From Ichthyophis bannanicus (lineage: Eukaryota > Chordata > Amphibia > Gymnophiona > Ichthyophiidae), in assembly GCA_033557465.1 (NCBI GenBank), contig CM066037.1, positions 521,660,686 through 521,724,685 of the forward strand: a stretch of 64,000 nt of DNA, read 5' to 3'. Numbering within the stretch: position 1 is the stretch's first letter; each line of letters begins with the position of its first letter. The notes beneath the pieces were generated by a model. It did no database searches. It was not told the DNA's origin and saw nothing but the letters and a program-made list of their open reading frames with translations. The translations under genes and the position numbers were made by a program. Of the stretch, positions 19,330 through 31,930 are shown piece after piece.

Positions 19330-19982
19330 TTACTCCCAGAGCAGAGTCCCTCTCTCTAAGGAAGCAAGGCAATGCACAGGAGGAAGGCTTGACCCTGTAT
19401 GCCCACAGGTGGCCAGCCATCACAACAGATGCCTGGGTTCTGCAGATAGTCCAAAGGGGCTATCGGCTACATCTCACCCAGGCACCTCCCTCTTACTTTC
19501 CGGGGGAGCCTCTCAGACCACAGGGACCTCTTCTTAAAGGAGTTGGCAGGTCTTCGAGGATCAGGCGGTAGAACCGGTGCCCCACCACCTGCAGGGCAAG
19601 GGCTTCTACTCCAGGTACTTTGATACCAAAGAGAACTGGAGGCCTCAGACCCATCCTCGACCTGCGAAACGTAAACAAGTTCCTGGTGAGGGAAAAATTC
19701 AAGATGCTTTCCCTTGGAATATTGCTGCTTTACCTCCACCAGGGAGATTGGCTATGCTCCTTAGATCTAAAGGATGCTTATGCACACATCTTCATTCATT
19801 CAGACCACAGACAATATCTACAATCTGTAGTGGGAGGAAACCACTTTCAGTACAAGTTGCTTTCATTTGGCCTAGCCTCTGCACCCAGGGTGTTCACAAA
19901 GTGCCTAGCGGTGGTGGCGGCCTTTCTAAGAAACCGGGGGTATTTGTCTTCCCCTATTTGGACGACTGGCTCATCAGACTGG
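19330..19982 (+). pseudogene. RT N-terminal fragment of element C
   Basis: Resembles the first ~220 residues of the element B RT: HRWPAITTDAWVLQIV, VPHHLQGKGFYSRYF, LDLRNVNKFLVREKFKMLSLG, LDLKDAYAHIFIH, FGLASAPRVFTKC and YLDDWLIR. It contains frame changes near 19,510-19,625 and ends at a TTTA microsatellite. It is 3' truncated just past the catalytic aspartates. Confidence 0.85.
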
Positions 19983-19984
19983 CC

Positions 19985-20127
19985 CTATTTATTTATTTAT
20001 TTATTTGGTTCCATTTTTTTATACCACTCCTTCCAGTGATCAGTAGCGGTTTACATTTTAACATTTAACTCTGCAAGGACAGCAGTTACATATAACATTT
20101 TAGAACTATGTACATATAGCAAAGATA
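19985..20127 (-). repeat. TTTA microsatellite plus diverged SINE-like tail
   Basis: TTTATTTATTTATTTA followed by a block ending AGTAGCGGTTTACATTTTA. It has the same layout as the other SINE tails here but a different internal sequence. It lies exactly between truncated C and the left end of D. Confidence 0.5.
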
Positions 20128-20523
20128 ATCTCCAGGCACAAGCAGGAATGTAGTCATCACATATAGGGTATCGTCGGTACCGACAGAGCCTGCGTGGGAA
20201 CGCTCCCCAGCATCCAATTAGAAAGCTTTCGGGAGCATCCCACAGTGCCTGTGTGCTGCCTTCCCGCCTTTCCCAACTGCCTCTCTCCAGTTCTTCTTTT
20301 TCCGTGGAGCCAGCAGGTTGTCATTCCTGTCACCGCAGAAGAATTCTTCTTTATTTCTTTCTTTTTTGTGGTCGCGTCTGCCTTCCTCGACGCTTTACCG
20401 GTACCGCCGGTTTTTTCTTCTTCTTTTCTGTCTTTAAAAAATATATATATAGTAGGACGTTTTCCTATTTTTTCCCAGGTGCACGTGCCTTTTTGGGCCT
20501 TAGGCCCAAAACGTTTTCCTACA

Positions 20524-22373
20524 ATGGAGAAACCTGCTTCAGGTTTCAAAAAGTGCACCAAGTGTGGCGGTACCATTTCCATCACGGATACCCATGAATG
20601 GTGTCTAAAATGTTTAGGTCCTGACCACTCCATCACAGATTGTATGTCCTGCGCCATGATGTCTAAAAGAGGTCGGCAAAACCGAGCTGCTAAGCTCAGT
20701 ACCCTGTTTCCCTCTGATGCAGCTTCGGTGGCATCGACGTCTTCCAGGGCTTCGTCTTCCTCCCGTGGATCTCAGGTAACTAAACATAAGTCTAGCCGGT
20801 CCTCAAAGGGTAGATCTCCTTCTAAGCATCGAGATGCCTCTGGCGTTGCCCTTGAGGATTCTGCACCGGCAAAATTGCCCCGGCAGGAGGCTTCGGCTTC
20901 CAAAGCATTATCGGGGCTCCAGGATGTTCTCGAGGCCTCGACCTCGGCAGAACTACTGGTGCAATGCTCTGGGGTACCGGCGGTCTTCTCTGGTACCGAC
21001 ATCCAGGCATCGGCAGCGTCGATAGATCAGAGATTCCTGGCTATTGAGCGCAGTCTGGCGGCTCTCCTTGCGGCATCGACGCCCTCGGAACCGCGACAGA
21101 CAATCCGGCCGGTACCGGCCCCGGTATCGGTACCGGTGCTGATAGCATCGACATCGGCATAGGTGTCTGCTTTGCCGGTATCCAGTCATCTGATGCCCTC
21201 GGTTACCGATACCCCGGTACCGATTACTCCCGGTACTGACTTCGGTCGGTACGGGTATCGGGCTCTTCAAGAGCATCCTGACAGACGGTACTTCGAGTCC
21301 TCAGAAGAATCTGAGGATTCTGACAGTTGTCGATGCAGGAATGCTTCTCCCAGAGGAGCCCTCCTCCCCTAAGCGCAGGATGTCTCCTCCAGAGGTTATT
21401 TCCTTCCAGGATTTTATCAGGGAGGTGGCTCAGGGTCTGTCCATTACTGTGGCCCCTGAAACAGAGCCTAGAGCTAAGGAGTTTGAAATTTTACAGTATC
21501 CCAAAACTCCTAAGGAGGCATCTACCTTGCCCATTCATGAGATTTTGCATGATCTCATGTTAAGGATGTGGGAGACACCTCTTACTACCTCTCCTCATTC
21601 TCGCAGACTGGATACTCTGTATCGGGTCCCTCCTTGTCCTGGTTTTCAGAAAACTCAGCTTCCTCACCACTCTATTGTAGTGGAATCAGCTATGAGAAGG
21701 ATCAAAAGTGCAAAGAGGCATGCCTCTAATCCTCCAGGATGTGAGTGCAGAACCCTGGATGCTTTTGGACGTCGTGTCTTCCAAGCTTCCATGCTTTCTG
21801 CCAGGATCAGTTCCTATAGTCTTTACATGGAAATGTTCCTGAAGGAGGTCACAGATAATTTAGAGGCCTTGAGTCCTATTCTTCCTGAAGATAGAAGACA
21901 GGATTTTCTCACATTGGTCAAACATGCCCAAGATGTTTCTAAATTTGTCAACCGTGCAGCCTTTGACTGTTTTGAGTGCATAAGCAGAACTTCTGCCATT
22001 GCCATAGGCGCACGTAGAATTGCTTGGCTCCAGGCATCTGATCTGGAGCTCTGGGTACAAGACAAATTGGGAAATATCCCTTGTACTGGTGAGAACCTGT
22101 TTGGTAGAGATTGGCAAGAAAAGGCCAATGAGTTGGATGCTGACAACTCTACCTTGGATAGATTATCCAAGCCCACAGCTGATCCTGCTAGAAAGAAATT
22201 GTTCAAGAAACCATTCTTTTCTAAGAAAAAAAGATATTATCCTGCTTATGCTCAGCAGGGACGTTCTGCAGGGTCAGCTTGTCAGAAAAGTTCAGCAACC
22301 ACCCAGGCAGAAGAAAGCAAAGACTGCTAAGCCTCAACTTTCTCAGCAGTCTCAGCCTCCACAAGGCCTTTGA
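20524..22373 (+). pseudogene. Gag-like protein of element D, broken
   Basis: The N terminus has the family zinc motif C11, C14, H24, C27, C30, H35, C40, C43. A Ser-rich hinge full of GGTACC motifs follows. The first frame ends at 21,162. The downstream core (PKRRMSPPEVISFQDF, YRVPPCPGFQKTQLPHHSIV, YSLYMEMFLKE, NIPCTGENLFG) continues in another frame to 22,330. The last residues (KPQLSQQSQPPQG) are in a third frame ending CTT TGA C at 22,368-22,374. A stop plus at least two frameshifts make it a pseudogene. An in-frame pyrimidine tract ending TTTTTTCCCAG lies at 20,468-20,478, before the ATG. Confidence 0.87.
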
Positions 22374-23785
22374 CTTTCAGCTAGAGAACTTAGCCTTCCT
22401 GGCTCTCGTGGGACCAGAGCCTTCCACCATTCCAGGAAGGTTATGTCACTTTGCCACCAGATGGGGGCAGATAACAGCAGAGCATTGGACACTTTCCATC
22501 ATACAGGAGGGGTACAGGTTTAATTTTTCAAGCATGCCCCCTCCCACAGTAATAGGGCAGTTCAATTCTCCAAAACCTCTCATCAACCTGTTAGGTCAAG
22601 AGGTCACTATCCTTCATGTCCAAGGGGCGATAGAAGAAGTACCCATTCCTCATCAGGGTACGGGGTTTTACTCCCCCTATTTCCTTATTCCAAAGAAAAC
22701 AGGGGGATACAGACCTATCTTGGACCTCAGAGAATTGAACAAATTCCTTGTCAAAGAGAAATTCAAGATGATTTCTCTCTGAACTCTGCTGCCATACCTT
22801 CAGAGTCAGGATTGGCTTTGTTCTCTAGATCTCAAGGATGCATACACCCATGTTCTCATCCATCCAATTCACAGAAAGTTCCTTCGATTCCTTTTTCAGG
22901 GAAAGCAGTACCAATACAGGGTGCTTCCTTTTGGCCTGGACTCAGCACCAAGGGTGTTCACGAAATGCATGGCTGTGGTAGCAGCATTTCTCTGCACTCT
23001 AGGGATATTCGTCTTCTCCTACTTAGACTACTGGCTCATTCGAGCCCCAACAGAGTCAAAAGCCAGGACTTCTCTATCCTGTACAATGCGTATCCTTCAG
23101 TATTTGGGTCTGGTAATAAACATCCCAAAATCCAGTCTAACTCCCACTCAGTCTTTGGAGTTCATAGGAGCTTTGCTGGATACCAGAAAGGCAAGGGCCT
23201 ACCTCCCCCAGGCCCGTTGTCTTCGCATGGTGCAGTTAGCTTCTCAAACAGTGCTAAAGTCTCGAGAAATGTTGCAACTACTAGGCCACATGGCATCCAC
23301 CATGCATGTGGTGCCCTATGCTCGCCTCTATATGAGGGCAGCCCAGTGGACTTTATCCACTCAATGGACCCAGGCATCAGGATGCCTGTCAGACAAAATA
23401 GCAAACACAAGTCGCCTTATTTTGTCCCTCCAGTGGTGGAAGTCCACTCAAAACCTGTTGCTGGGGGTCCCCTTTTCAACAACCTTTACCCCAAGCAACT
23501 CTCACAACAGATGCTTCTCCGATGGGTTGGGGAGCTCATCTGCAAGACCTCTCCACCCAAGGCACCTGGTCTCCACAGGGACTCATCTACATATCAATCT
23601 CTTGGAACTCAGAGCAATCTTCCTTGCTCTTCGAGTGTTCCATACCCTGCTCAGCTACAAGACAGTCCTCATTCATACGGACAATCAAGTAGCCATGTTC
23701 TATGTGAACAAGCAGGGGGGAACAGGCTCTCTGTCGCTTTGCAACGAAGCTTTGCGACTATGGGCCCTCGCCAGAGAAAAAATTT
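22372..23785 (+). pseudogene. RT / RNase H of element D, broken
   Basis: Shows FDFQLENLAFLAL, QGTGFYSPYFLIPKKTGGYRP-type fingers and LPFGLDSAPRVFTK. The catalytic box reads YLDY instead of YLDD (near 23,020-23,031). A TGA at 22,780 replaces Gly in the conserved SLGTLLPYL stretch. RNase H shows frame breaks, then TDNQVAMFYVNKQGG and ends at LWALAREK, where homology to H and L stops. Clearly inactive. Confidence 0.88.
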
Positions 23786-24074
23786 AAACACAGCTTGGGT
23801 AGCCAATGAATGGCAAATTGGGGTATATGTAGTTGCTGATTCAGTGGTGTTAATATCTGTGATAAAGCTGCATACCCTAGGCTGAGGATCCCTTTACTGT
23901 TTGTTGTATGAACTCCCAGAATGGAACCTGTAACATTTGTTAAACACAGTGGTGTTCTCATTGTGATATGCCCTTTGTATGAGGAATGATATATTGTAGT
24001 CCTCTCTTTTCTTTGGTGGTTAGTCTAAATGCCATTTCTATTGAGCTGTCCAGGTCCTCTAGGACAGACCTGGG
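23786..24074. other. Unassigned sequence
   Basis: No gene or repeat family recognised between truncated D and the following SINE. Confidence 0.3.
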
Positions 24075-24360
24075 TATTTATTTATTTATTTAGCTGTATT
24101 TATATCCCGCTTTTCACCGGGTCAAAGCGGTCAATTGGGGGATACATTTAACACGAGGGGATATGAGACACATACACTAATACTTACAGGGAACATGGGC
24201 AATGGAGGGTTAAGTGGCTTGCCCAAGACCACAAGGAGTTGCCTATAGGACTAGAAATCCCAGTCCCTCCAGCCTGAGATTGCTGTCCCCAGGTGGGACT
24301 TGAACCCCCGGCCCTCCGGCCTGAAGTACCTTGTCCTAACCACTAGACCACTCCTCCCAC
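24075..24360 (-). mobile_element. tRNA-derived SINE, near full length
   Basis: Same architecture as the SINE at 14,950-15,246: minus-strand A-box-like start, B box GGTTCAAGTCCC (24,295-24,306 on the plus strand), CTTGGGCAAGCCACTTAACC core and (TAAA)n tail. The sequence between core and tail differs (ATCCCGCTTTTCACCGG...), so it is a different subfamily. Confidence 0.85.
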
Positions 24361-24944
24361 AGAATTTCCTCCCATGATGATGGTAATTTAAGATTGCTTT
24401 TCGAAAGAAAAATTCATTGTTCTTGTTCTCCAGCTAGGATCTTTGTATTTTGGCAAATACATGACCAGGGCTGGTACAAGGACGTTGGGCACCCTAGGTA
24501 ATCCTCATTTCCGGGAACAAGCAGGAAGTCAGCCCTCACATATGGGAGACATTTGCACTGACGGAGCCCGTGTGATAAATACTACTCAGCTTTCATAGAA
24601 AGTCTTTGGGAATTCTACCATGTATGTGTTGTCACCTTCCCATCCAAGGGTGCCTTCTTACATCAGTCTTCATTTTTGCGCAGAGCCCATCAGACGCTTG
24701 TCTTAACTTTGGGAAAAGCTTGACGTTTCTTTTGCTTATTTTTTGTTTTCTCTGTGTGGTTCTTCACTCGGTCACATACTGTTACATTCCTGTACCTGGA
24801 ATTGTCGCTTCATTGGCATATCGTTTGTCTCTGGTTCCCTCCATTTTTCTTCATTTGGTGCACAGGGTTTTTCTTGTGCCTTCCCTTACCCCAGGACCTT
24901 GGAGTTTGATCTCGCAGATGTATTTTTTCCTGCTATATCCTTGG

Positions 24945-26850
24945 TCAGCGGTTTTAAGAAGTGCAGTAGTTGTGCCCACACTGTCCATAATGGACTGGCA
25001 CAACTGCTGCCTTCAATGCCTTGCGGCCGACCATAACGACTCCACTTGCCTGCTCTGTCTCCAGATGACAAGCAAGGATCAGAATAATCGTGGAAGGCAG
25101 CTGGAGGCAGTGTTTGGCCCCCAGATCTTGATTTTGGCCCCCGGGGAGCTGCCGCTGAGTCGCCGTCCATGCATGATGACCATGCCCGTTCATGGAGCAT
25201 CAGACCAGGGACTGTCTGCAGAAGATCGTCCCCAGAATGACCAGGGTCTGTCTAAGGCCAGTGCTGTAGGGTTAAGAACTACAGTCACTGGTACCGCAGT
25301 CAGCGTGCTGCCGATGGCCAGGAGCGGCCCTTGAAGCTGCCCCAGTGGGAGGAGACTCTCTCTTCCTTGCAGGGCCATAGGAAGCCCACTAGGGCCATCA
25401 TCATCGGTGAGTCCCCACCAAGGGAACCAACATTGGGCCTGTAACCATTGGAGTCCACGTCGGTGGCTGCAGAGTCCTCTGTCCTCGAGGCCAGGATGGC
25501 TTCCTTGCAGTGTAGCCTTGCGGCTTTCCTTCAGCAGTGGACTGCCTCGATGCCTGCTGCCTCCAGTTCCTCAAGTCCAGCCACCAATCCCTCAACTGCG
25601 AGGGCTTCGCTGGTGAAGGTGCAGCCGGTATTGGAGCAGTTTGAGTCAAGTTCCGATGCCAGAGCTCGATTCCGTACCAGGTCTGCTTACCATTCTTCCC
25701 CACCAAGCGCGTCGGGATCCAAGTTCCCAGGGCCTTGGCCCCAAGCTACTCAAACTGGGCATTGGCATGATGCCCATTGGCAGTTTAAACTCCTCTTGGA
25801 GTCCGATGCCGAATGGAAGACAGAGGAGGAATCTCCTAAGACCATTCGGCACCGCGATGCTCCTTCGGTCCCTTCTCCACAGGAGCACCGGTGGTCCTCA
25901 CCTGAGGACCTCTCCTTCCTGGACTTTGTCTGGGTTATGTTAAAGCTCCTGGCCTTCGCAGTGGAATCAGAGGAGGAACCTTGGGCGGAAGATCTTGAGA
26001 TCCTCCAGCACGATTCCCCCCCTAAGGAGTCTCTCATTGTGACAGTTCCCCCTATTTTGGAATGACTTCTGTGCAGGATGTGGGAAGCCTCGGTTACGGT
26101 TCCCATTGTGAGCAAGTGGCTCGATTCCATGTATCGAGACTGCAAGAACCCAGATTTTCAAAAGACGCAGCTACCACACAATTCCATGTTGTTGGAGTCA
26201 GCCATGCGCCGAATCAAAAACCAAAAGATGCACGGCTCGGTGCCCCCGGGTAGGGAGGACCACAACATGGATGGCTTTGGTAGACACTGCTTCCAGGGCT
26301 CAGTGCTCATCACTTGTATCCAGGTATACCAGCTGTACATGGACATGTACCTGAGTAAAGGAGTTTGCCGGGTTCTCAGCTGGTCTCTCTGATTACCTTC
26401 AGCGCTTCAAGAGCCTGCTGGCCGCATTCAAGTACTGCTCCAAGTATGTCACTTGGGCGGCCTAGGGCGGCTTTGAGTTCATGGCTAGAGGGGCTGCTGT
26501 GGGTGTTAGTTCCCGCTGCCTGGCATGGCTGCAGTCCAAGGAGCAATGGGTCCAGGACAAACTGGTCGATGTCCCATGCTGGGGAAAGAACCTCTTCGGC
26601 AAGCTCATGACGGACAAGGCCACCGAGCTGGGTGAGTTGCTGACCAGGGCCAGGCTTTCACGGAAGACCACTGATCTTCCCAATGGAAGCCTTCGGGGGA
26701 TAAAGTTCTTTTACCCAAAGAAGAATGTCTATGGATAATACCCCCAGTATCTAGCCTGTCAGGCTCCCCCGCAAAGGCAGCAGGCCAAGGGCCCCTGTAG
26801 GCCTAAGGCCCCCAAACCTCAGACAGTGCCTGAGCTGCAACCTGGTGGGG
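24945..26850 (+). pseudogene. Gag-like protein of element E, heavily decayed
   Basis: Recognisable family B blocks in order: a decayed zinc region (CCLQCLAADHND, CLLC near 25,000-25,070), an acidic hinge, SSPEDLSFLDFVWVM, LQHDSPPKESLIVTVPPILE followed by a stop, YRDCKNPDFQKTQLPHNSML, GSVPPGREDHNMDGFG, YQLYMDMYL and VDVPCWGKNLFGKLM. Stops and frame changes occur throughout. The family TGA at the Gag end has become TGG (GGCTTTGGAC near 26,850). Confidence 0.82.
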
Positions 26851-28756
26851 GCTTTGGACATAGCCATTCTTCCCCAAGAGGCTCAGAATCCGCTCTGCAT
26901 GGGGGTCCATCTGGTGTTCTTCTTTCAGTGGCCATGCATCACCACTGATGCCTGGGCTTTACTGGTCGTGAAGGATGGATACCTCTTCTACTTCGTGCAG
27001 GTGCCACTGCCTTTCTATCCAGGGGAGTTCCCAATGGACCTCCTCCATCAAGAACTCCTTCAGCGGGAACTTGCCACTCTCCTCCTCAATGAGGCAGTGG
27101 AGTTCATTCCCCGGTCTTGGATAGGAGAGGGATTCTACTCCGGTTACCTCCTGGTCCCCAAGAAGACTGGAGGGTTTTGACCCACCCTCGATCTGCGACA
27201 CCTTAACCACTTCCCGGTGAAGGAGAAGTTCAAGATGGTCTCTCTTGTAATGTTGCTGCCCTATCTCCAGTGGGGAGATTGGCTATGCTCCTTGGATCTA
27301 AAAGATGCTTTACCCACATCCTGATCCATCCTGTGCACCGGCAGTACCTCCCATTTGTCATCAGGGGCTGCCACTACCAGTACAGAGTCCTGACCTTCGG
27401 ACTGGTGTCCGCTCCCAAGGTATTCACAAAGTGCTTAGCAGTGGTTGCTTCTTTCCTGAGTATGTAATGTGTGTTCGTCTTTCCGTATCTGGACAACTGG
27501 CTCATCCGAGGGAGCACACCCAATGAAGTGTTTCATGCGGTGCGCTGCACCATCCTCTTACTCAAACACTTGGGGTTTGTCATCAGCTATCCCAAGTCTC
27601 ACCGCAGCCCATGCAGCGCCTCGTATTCATTGGTGCCCTTCTCAACACAGCTCAAGCCATAGCATTCCTTCTGACCAACAGGGCCTGGTTACTGTCGGAT
27701 CTTGTCCGAATGGTGAGTGCCAGCACCTTGGTCTCTCCTCACCTCATGCTATGCCTCCTGAGTCACAGGGCTTTCACAGTTCATGTCACTCTGTATGCTC
27801 ACCTCTGAGTGCGGCAGGCCCAGTGGAGCCTCTCCACTTAGTGGTCACAGGCAACAGGAAGCCTAGAGGATAAGATCCAGGTGACTCTGCTGCTTGCTGA
27901 TTCCCTCTTCTGGTGGAAGGAGCCGCTGAATCTCCTGGCGGGGTTTCCCTTTCAGGCGTCTCCACATCAGCACACACTCACCATGGATGCCTCCATGCTC
28001 GGAAGGGGGGCCCTATTGAAAGAGCCTCGAGACTCAGGGCGTCTGGTCATAGGCTAAGACTTGACTGCCCTTCAACCTCCTCAAGCTCAGGGCGATTGCA
28101 AAGGCCCTGTGGGTGTTTCAAACCTACCTAACCAACCAGATTGTCCTTGCACAGATGGACAATCAAATGGCAGTGTTCTACCTCAACAAGCAGGGTGGAT
28201 CGAGTTCATACCCCTCTATCAGGAAGCAGTCCACCTCTGAAACTTCGCCGGGGTATGCTTCTCAGGGCGGGGTAAATCCCGGGGCAGAACAATGCCTTAG
28301 TGGACAGGCTGAGCCAGGTGCTCCAGCCCCATGAGTGGGCTGCTTAATTCACATGTTCTCCAGTGCATCTTCAGCAGGTGTGGCATCCTGACAATAAACC
28401 TTTTTGCCAGCCCCAGCAATGCCTAGTTGCCTCGATTCTGCTCAAGATTTCCGATCCCAGCTCGGACAGCGGCTGATGTATTTCTCTTACCTTGGGACGA
28501 GGGTCTCCTGTATGCATGCTCTCCCACCCCCTGGTAGCCGAGACCCTCTTCAAGACGGAGACAGATCAGGCCATGGTCATTCTTGTGGCCCCTTGCTGCT
28601 CCAGCCAACTATGATTCCCCTTGCTGCTCCATCTCTCTCAGGTGCTCCCAGTTCCCCTGGGCTGTGCCCTTGATCTGCTCTTGCAGGGGGAAGGGACCCT
28701 CCTGCATCCCTAGCTTCCTTTCCCTAACTCTGACGGCATGGCTGCTGAGAGGGTAG
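26851..28756 (+). pseudogene. RT / RNase H / MT-like region of element E, heavily decayed
   Basis: Pieces of the family B polyprotein in several frames: GEGFYSGYLLVPKKTGGF then TGA, THILIHPVHRQYLPFV, FGLVSAPKVFTKCLAVVA, and a catalytic box changed to YLDN (about 27,484-27,495). Next come FIGALLNTA, TMDASML, MDNQMAVFYLNKQGG and a remnant of the methyltransferase-like end. Multiple stops; not functional. Confidence 0.82.
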
Positions 28757-29603
28757 CCCTAGCTCATTTTCACCTGCCCAGGGATGTTGAGGATGTCCTC
28801 CTTACATCTTGCAAGGATTCCACCAGATGGTCATACACCTTCAAATGGCCTAGGTTCACAGTCTAGTGTGCGGATAGGCATATCAGTCCCTCCAATGCTG
28901 GTTTGAAGTCCAATCCCATATGGGTACACTTCAGTGCCCTTGTGGCTTACCATCACGTGGTTGATGGTCAATCCTTGTCCGTTCATCCTCTTGTTGGCCG
29001 CATCATGAAAGGACTGGTGCCTTCGCAGCCTCCCATCTGCCCACCTACGGTGGTGAGGGACTTGAATGTGGTTTTTGGGAAGCTCATTGCTCTTCCTTCA
29101 AGCCGCTTGCCTCTTGTCATATGAAGTATCTCACTTGGAAGGTAGTCTTCCTCGTGATGCTCACGTCTGCACACAGGGTCAGTGAATTGCAAGCTTTAGA
29201 GTCCCATCCCTCTTACACCAGGAACCATCATAATAGGGTGGTCTTTCATACTCGCCCTAAATTTCTCCGTAAGGTGGTCTCCACCTTTCACATCAACCAG
29301 GAGGTGGCTTTCCCACCTTTTTTCCCAGGCCTCACACGAGCAGAACTGATGCCTTTCTTCACACTCTTGGCTGTCAAAGCTTTGGCCTTCTACATTGAGC
29401 AAGAAGGCTCACTGTCACTCATCTCATAAGAACATAAGATATGCCATACTGGGTCAGACCAAGGTCCATCAAGCCCAGTATCCTGTTTCCAACAGTGGCC
29501 AATCTAGGTCATACGTACCTAGCAGTTTCCCCAAAAGACACAGGTTCCACAATGCTTGTACTGGGTCAAACATTGATATCTTGAGTCCCTTCTTAATAAT
29601 GGT

Positions 29604-31030
29604 TTATGGACCTTTCCTCCAGGAATTTGTCCCAGCTACACTAACAGCCTTTACTACATCCTCCGGTAACAAATTCCAGAGTTTGATTACACGTTGAGTG
29701 AAAAAATACTTGCTCTTATTAGTCTTAAATAGTTTACCCTGTAGCTTCATTGCATGTCCCCTAGTCTTTCTATATTCTGATAACATAAACAATCGATCTA
29801 CGTTTACCCGTTCCACTCCATTCATTAATTTATAGAATTCTATCATAGCTCCCCTCAGCCGTCTCTTTTCCAGTTTAAAGAGCCCTAACCTTTTTAGCCT
29901 TTCTTCATAGGAGTATCCTTCCATCCCCTTTACCATTTTGGTGGCTCTTCTATATCCTATATCCTTTTTAAGATACGGCGACCAGAATTGCACACAATAT
30001 TCAAGGTGCGGTCTCACCATGGAACGATATAGAGGCATTATAATATCTTTTGTTTTATTTTCCATTCCTTTCCTTATGATACCTAGCATTCTATTTGCTC
30101 TCTCTGCCGCCGCTGCACACTGGGCCGAGGGGTTTAACATGCTATCCACAATAATGCCTAAATCTTTTTCCTGGGTGGTGGTTCCTAATGTGGAACCTTG
30201 CATCGTGTAACCATAGTTTGGGTTGTTCTTCCCTAGGTGCATAACTTTGCACTTGTCCACATTAAATTTCATCTGCCATTTTGATGCCCAGTCTTCCAAT
30301 TTATCAAGATCCTCTTGCAATTTTCCGCAATCCTCTTGGGTTTTAACAACTTTAAATAGTTTTGTGTCATCTGCAAATTTGATAACCTCACTCGTTATTC
30401 CCTTTTCCAGGTCATTTATGAATATGTCAAAAAGCAGCGGACCCAGCACAGATCCCTGGGGTACACCACTATTCACCTTTCTCCATTGGGAAAATTGGCC
30501 ATTTAGCCCTACCCTCTGCTTTCTATCTTTTAACCAGTTCCTGATCCACAATAGTACACTGCCTCCTATCCCATGACTCTTTAGATTTGCCAAAAGTCTC
30601 TGATGAGGGACCTTGTCAAAGGCTTTCTGAAAGTCCAGATACACTATATCAACCGACTCACCTTTGTCCACCTGTTTATTCACACCTTCAAAAAAACATA
30701 ACAGATTAGTAAGACAAGATCTTCCTTGTCTAAAGCCATGTTGGCTGTCTCACATTAGGCCATGACTATCTACATGCTGAGTAATTTTGTTCTTTATGAT
30801 GATTTCTACCATTTTTCCCGGTACTGACGTCAGGCTCACCGGTCTAGTTTCCGGGATCACCCCGGAACCTTTTTTAAAAATTGGCGTTACATTGGCAATC
30901 CTCCAATCTTCAAGTATTACAGATGATTTTAATGAAAATTCACAGATAGCAGGTCTGCAATCTCATATTTCAGTTCTTTCAACACCTTTGGATGTATACC
31001 ATCCGGCCCAGGTGATTTGCTACTCTTCAG
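29604..31030 (-). pseudogene. CR1 ORF2 reverse transcriptase, broken
   Basis: The minus strand encodes HGFRQGRSCLTNLLCFF, then VDIVYLDFQKAFDKVPH, GVPQGSVLGPLLFDIFINDL and the catalytic FADDTKLF. The C-terminal SMVRPHLEYCVQFWSPYLKKDI follows. FADD replaces the usual YADD. A stop interrupts the sequence just upstream of HGFRQG (near 30,755) and a frameshift near 29,625 alters the last residues. It is an inactive but well-preserved copy, useful as the reference for the fragment at 14,607-15,660. Confidence 0.88.
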
Positions 31031-31059
31031 CTCTTCAGTTTATCTAATAGTTGTAATAC

Positions 31060-31740
31060 ATCTTCCCGATGTATCGGTATTTCCTTCAATTCTTCCACAC
31101 CTTTAAATACCACTTCAGTCATGGGTAACATCCCTACATTTTCTTCAGTAAAGACCGAAGCAAAGAATTCATTCAGTCTCTCCGCTATCGCCTTGTCGCC
31201 CCTTAGTACCCCTTTAACCCCTCTATCATCTAATGGACCAACTGACTCTCTCACAGGTTTTTTGCTACAAATGTACTTGAAAAAGTCTTTATTTCGCGTT
31301 TTTGCTCCCGCAGCAAGCTTCTTCTCAAATTCTCCCTTTGCCTGCCTTATCAATGCCTTGCATTTGACTTGCCAGTGCTTGTGCTGTTTCCAGGTATCGT
31401 CCTTTGGCTCTTTTTTCCATTTCCTGAAAGATGCTTAAACCATGCTGGCAGTTTTTTGGACTTCCTTCCACTTTTCTTAAAGCGTGGAATACAGCTGGTC
31501 TGGGCTTCCAAGATACTATTTTTCAACAACACCCAAGCTCGATGTAAGTCTTTAACCTTTGCAACTGCTCCTTTTAGTTTTTTCTTAACTATTTTCTTCA
31601 TTTTATCATAGTCTCCCTTTCGAAAGTTAAAAGGTAATACTGTGGATTTCCTTACTATCCCTCCTCCACTAATTAAATCAAATGCAATCATGCTATGATC
31701 ACTGTTGTCAAGTGGCCCCAACACCCTTATCTCTTGCACT
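31060..31740 (-). pseudogene. CR1 ORF2 linker between endonuclease and RT
   Basis: Minus-strand frames give LGPLDNSDHSMIAFDL (the end of the endonuclease, with the SDH block), FRKGDYDKMKKIVKKK, then YICSKKPVRESVGPL, LNEFFASVFTEENVG and LDKLKS. These match the region just before the RT palm in CR1/L2 LINEs. A frame change near 31,350 separates the two parts. Confidence 0.8.
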
Positions 31741-31763
31741 AGATGTGGTGTTCCACTAAGGAC

Positions 31764-31897
31764 TATTTATTTATTTATTTACATTCTCTTATATACCGCG
31801 CTATTCTGCATCAGTGCGGTTTACATTGAACAAACTGAAATTACATTGAACAGGGCATTATAACTTGGAGATAACTATTTTACAGGGAACATGGGCT
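31764..31897 (-). mobile_element. 5'-truncated SINE inside the CR1 endonuclease
   Basis: The TTTATTTATTTATTTA tail, ATATACCGCGCTATTCTGCA block and GGGAACATGGGC match the SINE at 14,950-15,246. The tRNA-like head is missing. It ends in a 30-nt perfect palindrome (31,891-31,920). Confidence 0.8.
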
Positions 31898-31930
31898 AGG
31901 TCTAATTAGACCTAGCCCATTAGACTAGGT

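Larger units (their letters stand above)
17962..19982 (+). mobile_element. DIRS element C, fragment (family B)
   Basis: Starts inside the gag hinge and ends inside RT, right at YLDDWLIR. Neither terminus, YR nor ICR is present. Diverged from B and I with several frameshifts. Confidence 0.85.
20128..23785 (+). mobile_element. DIRS element D, 3' truncated (family D)
   Basis: Left terminus ATCTCCAGG at 20,128 with an inverted repeat to about 20,291, including a one-base-decayed version of the palindrome (20,172-20,185). Gag and RT/RNase H follow. The element stops inside RNase H at about 23,785. YR, ICR and right repeat are missing. Confidence 0.88.
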
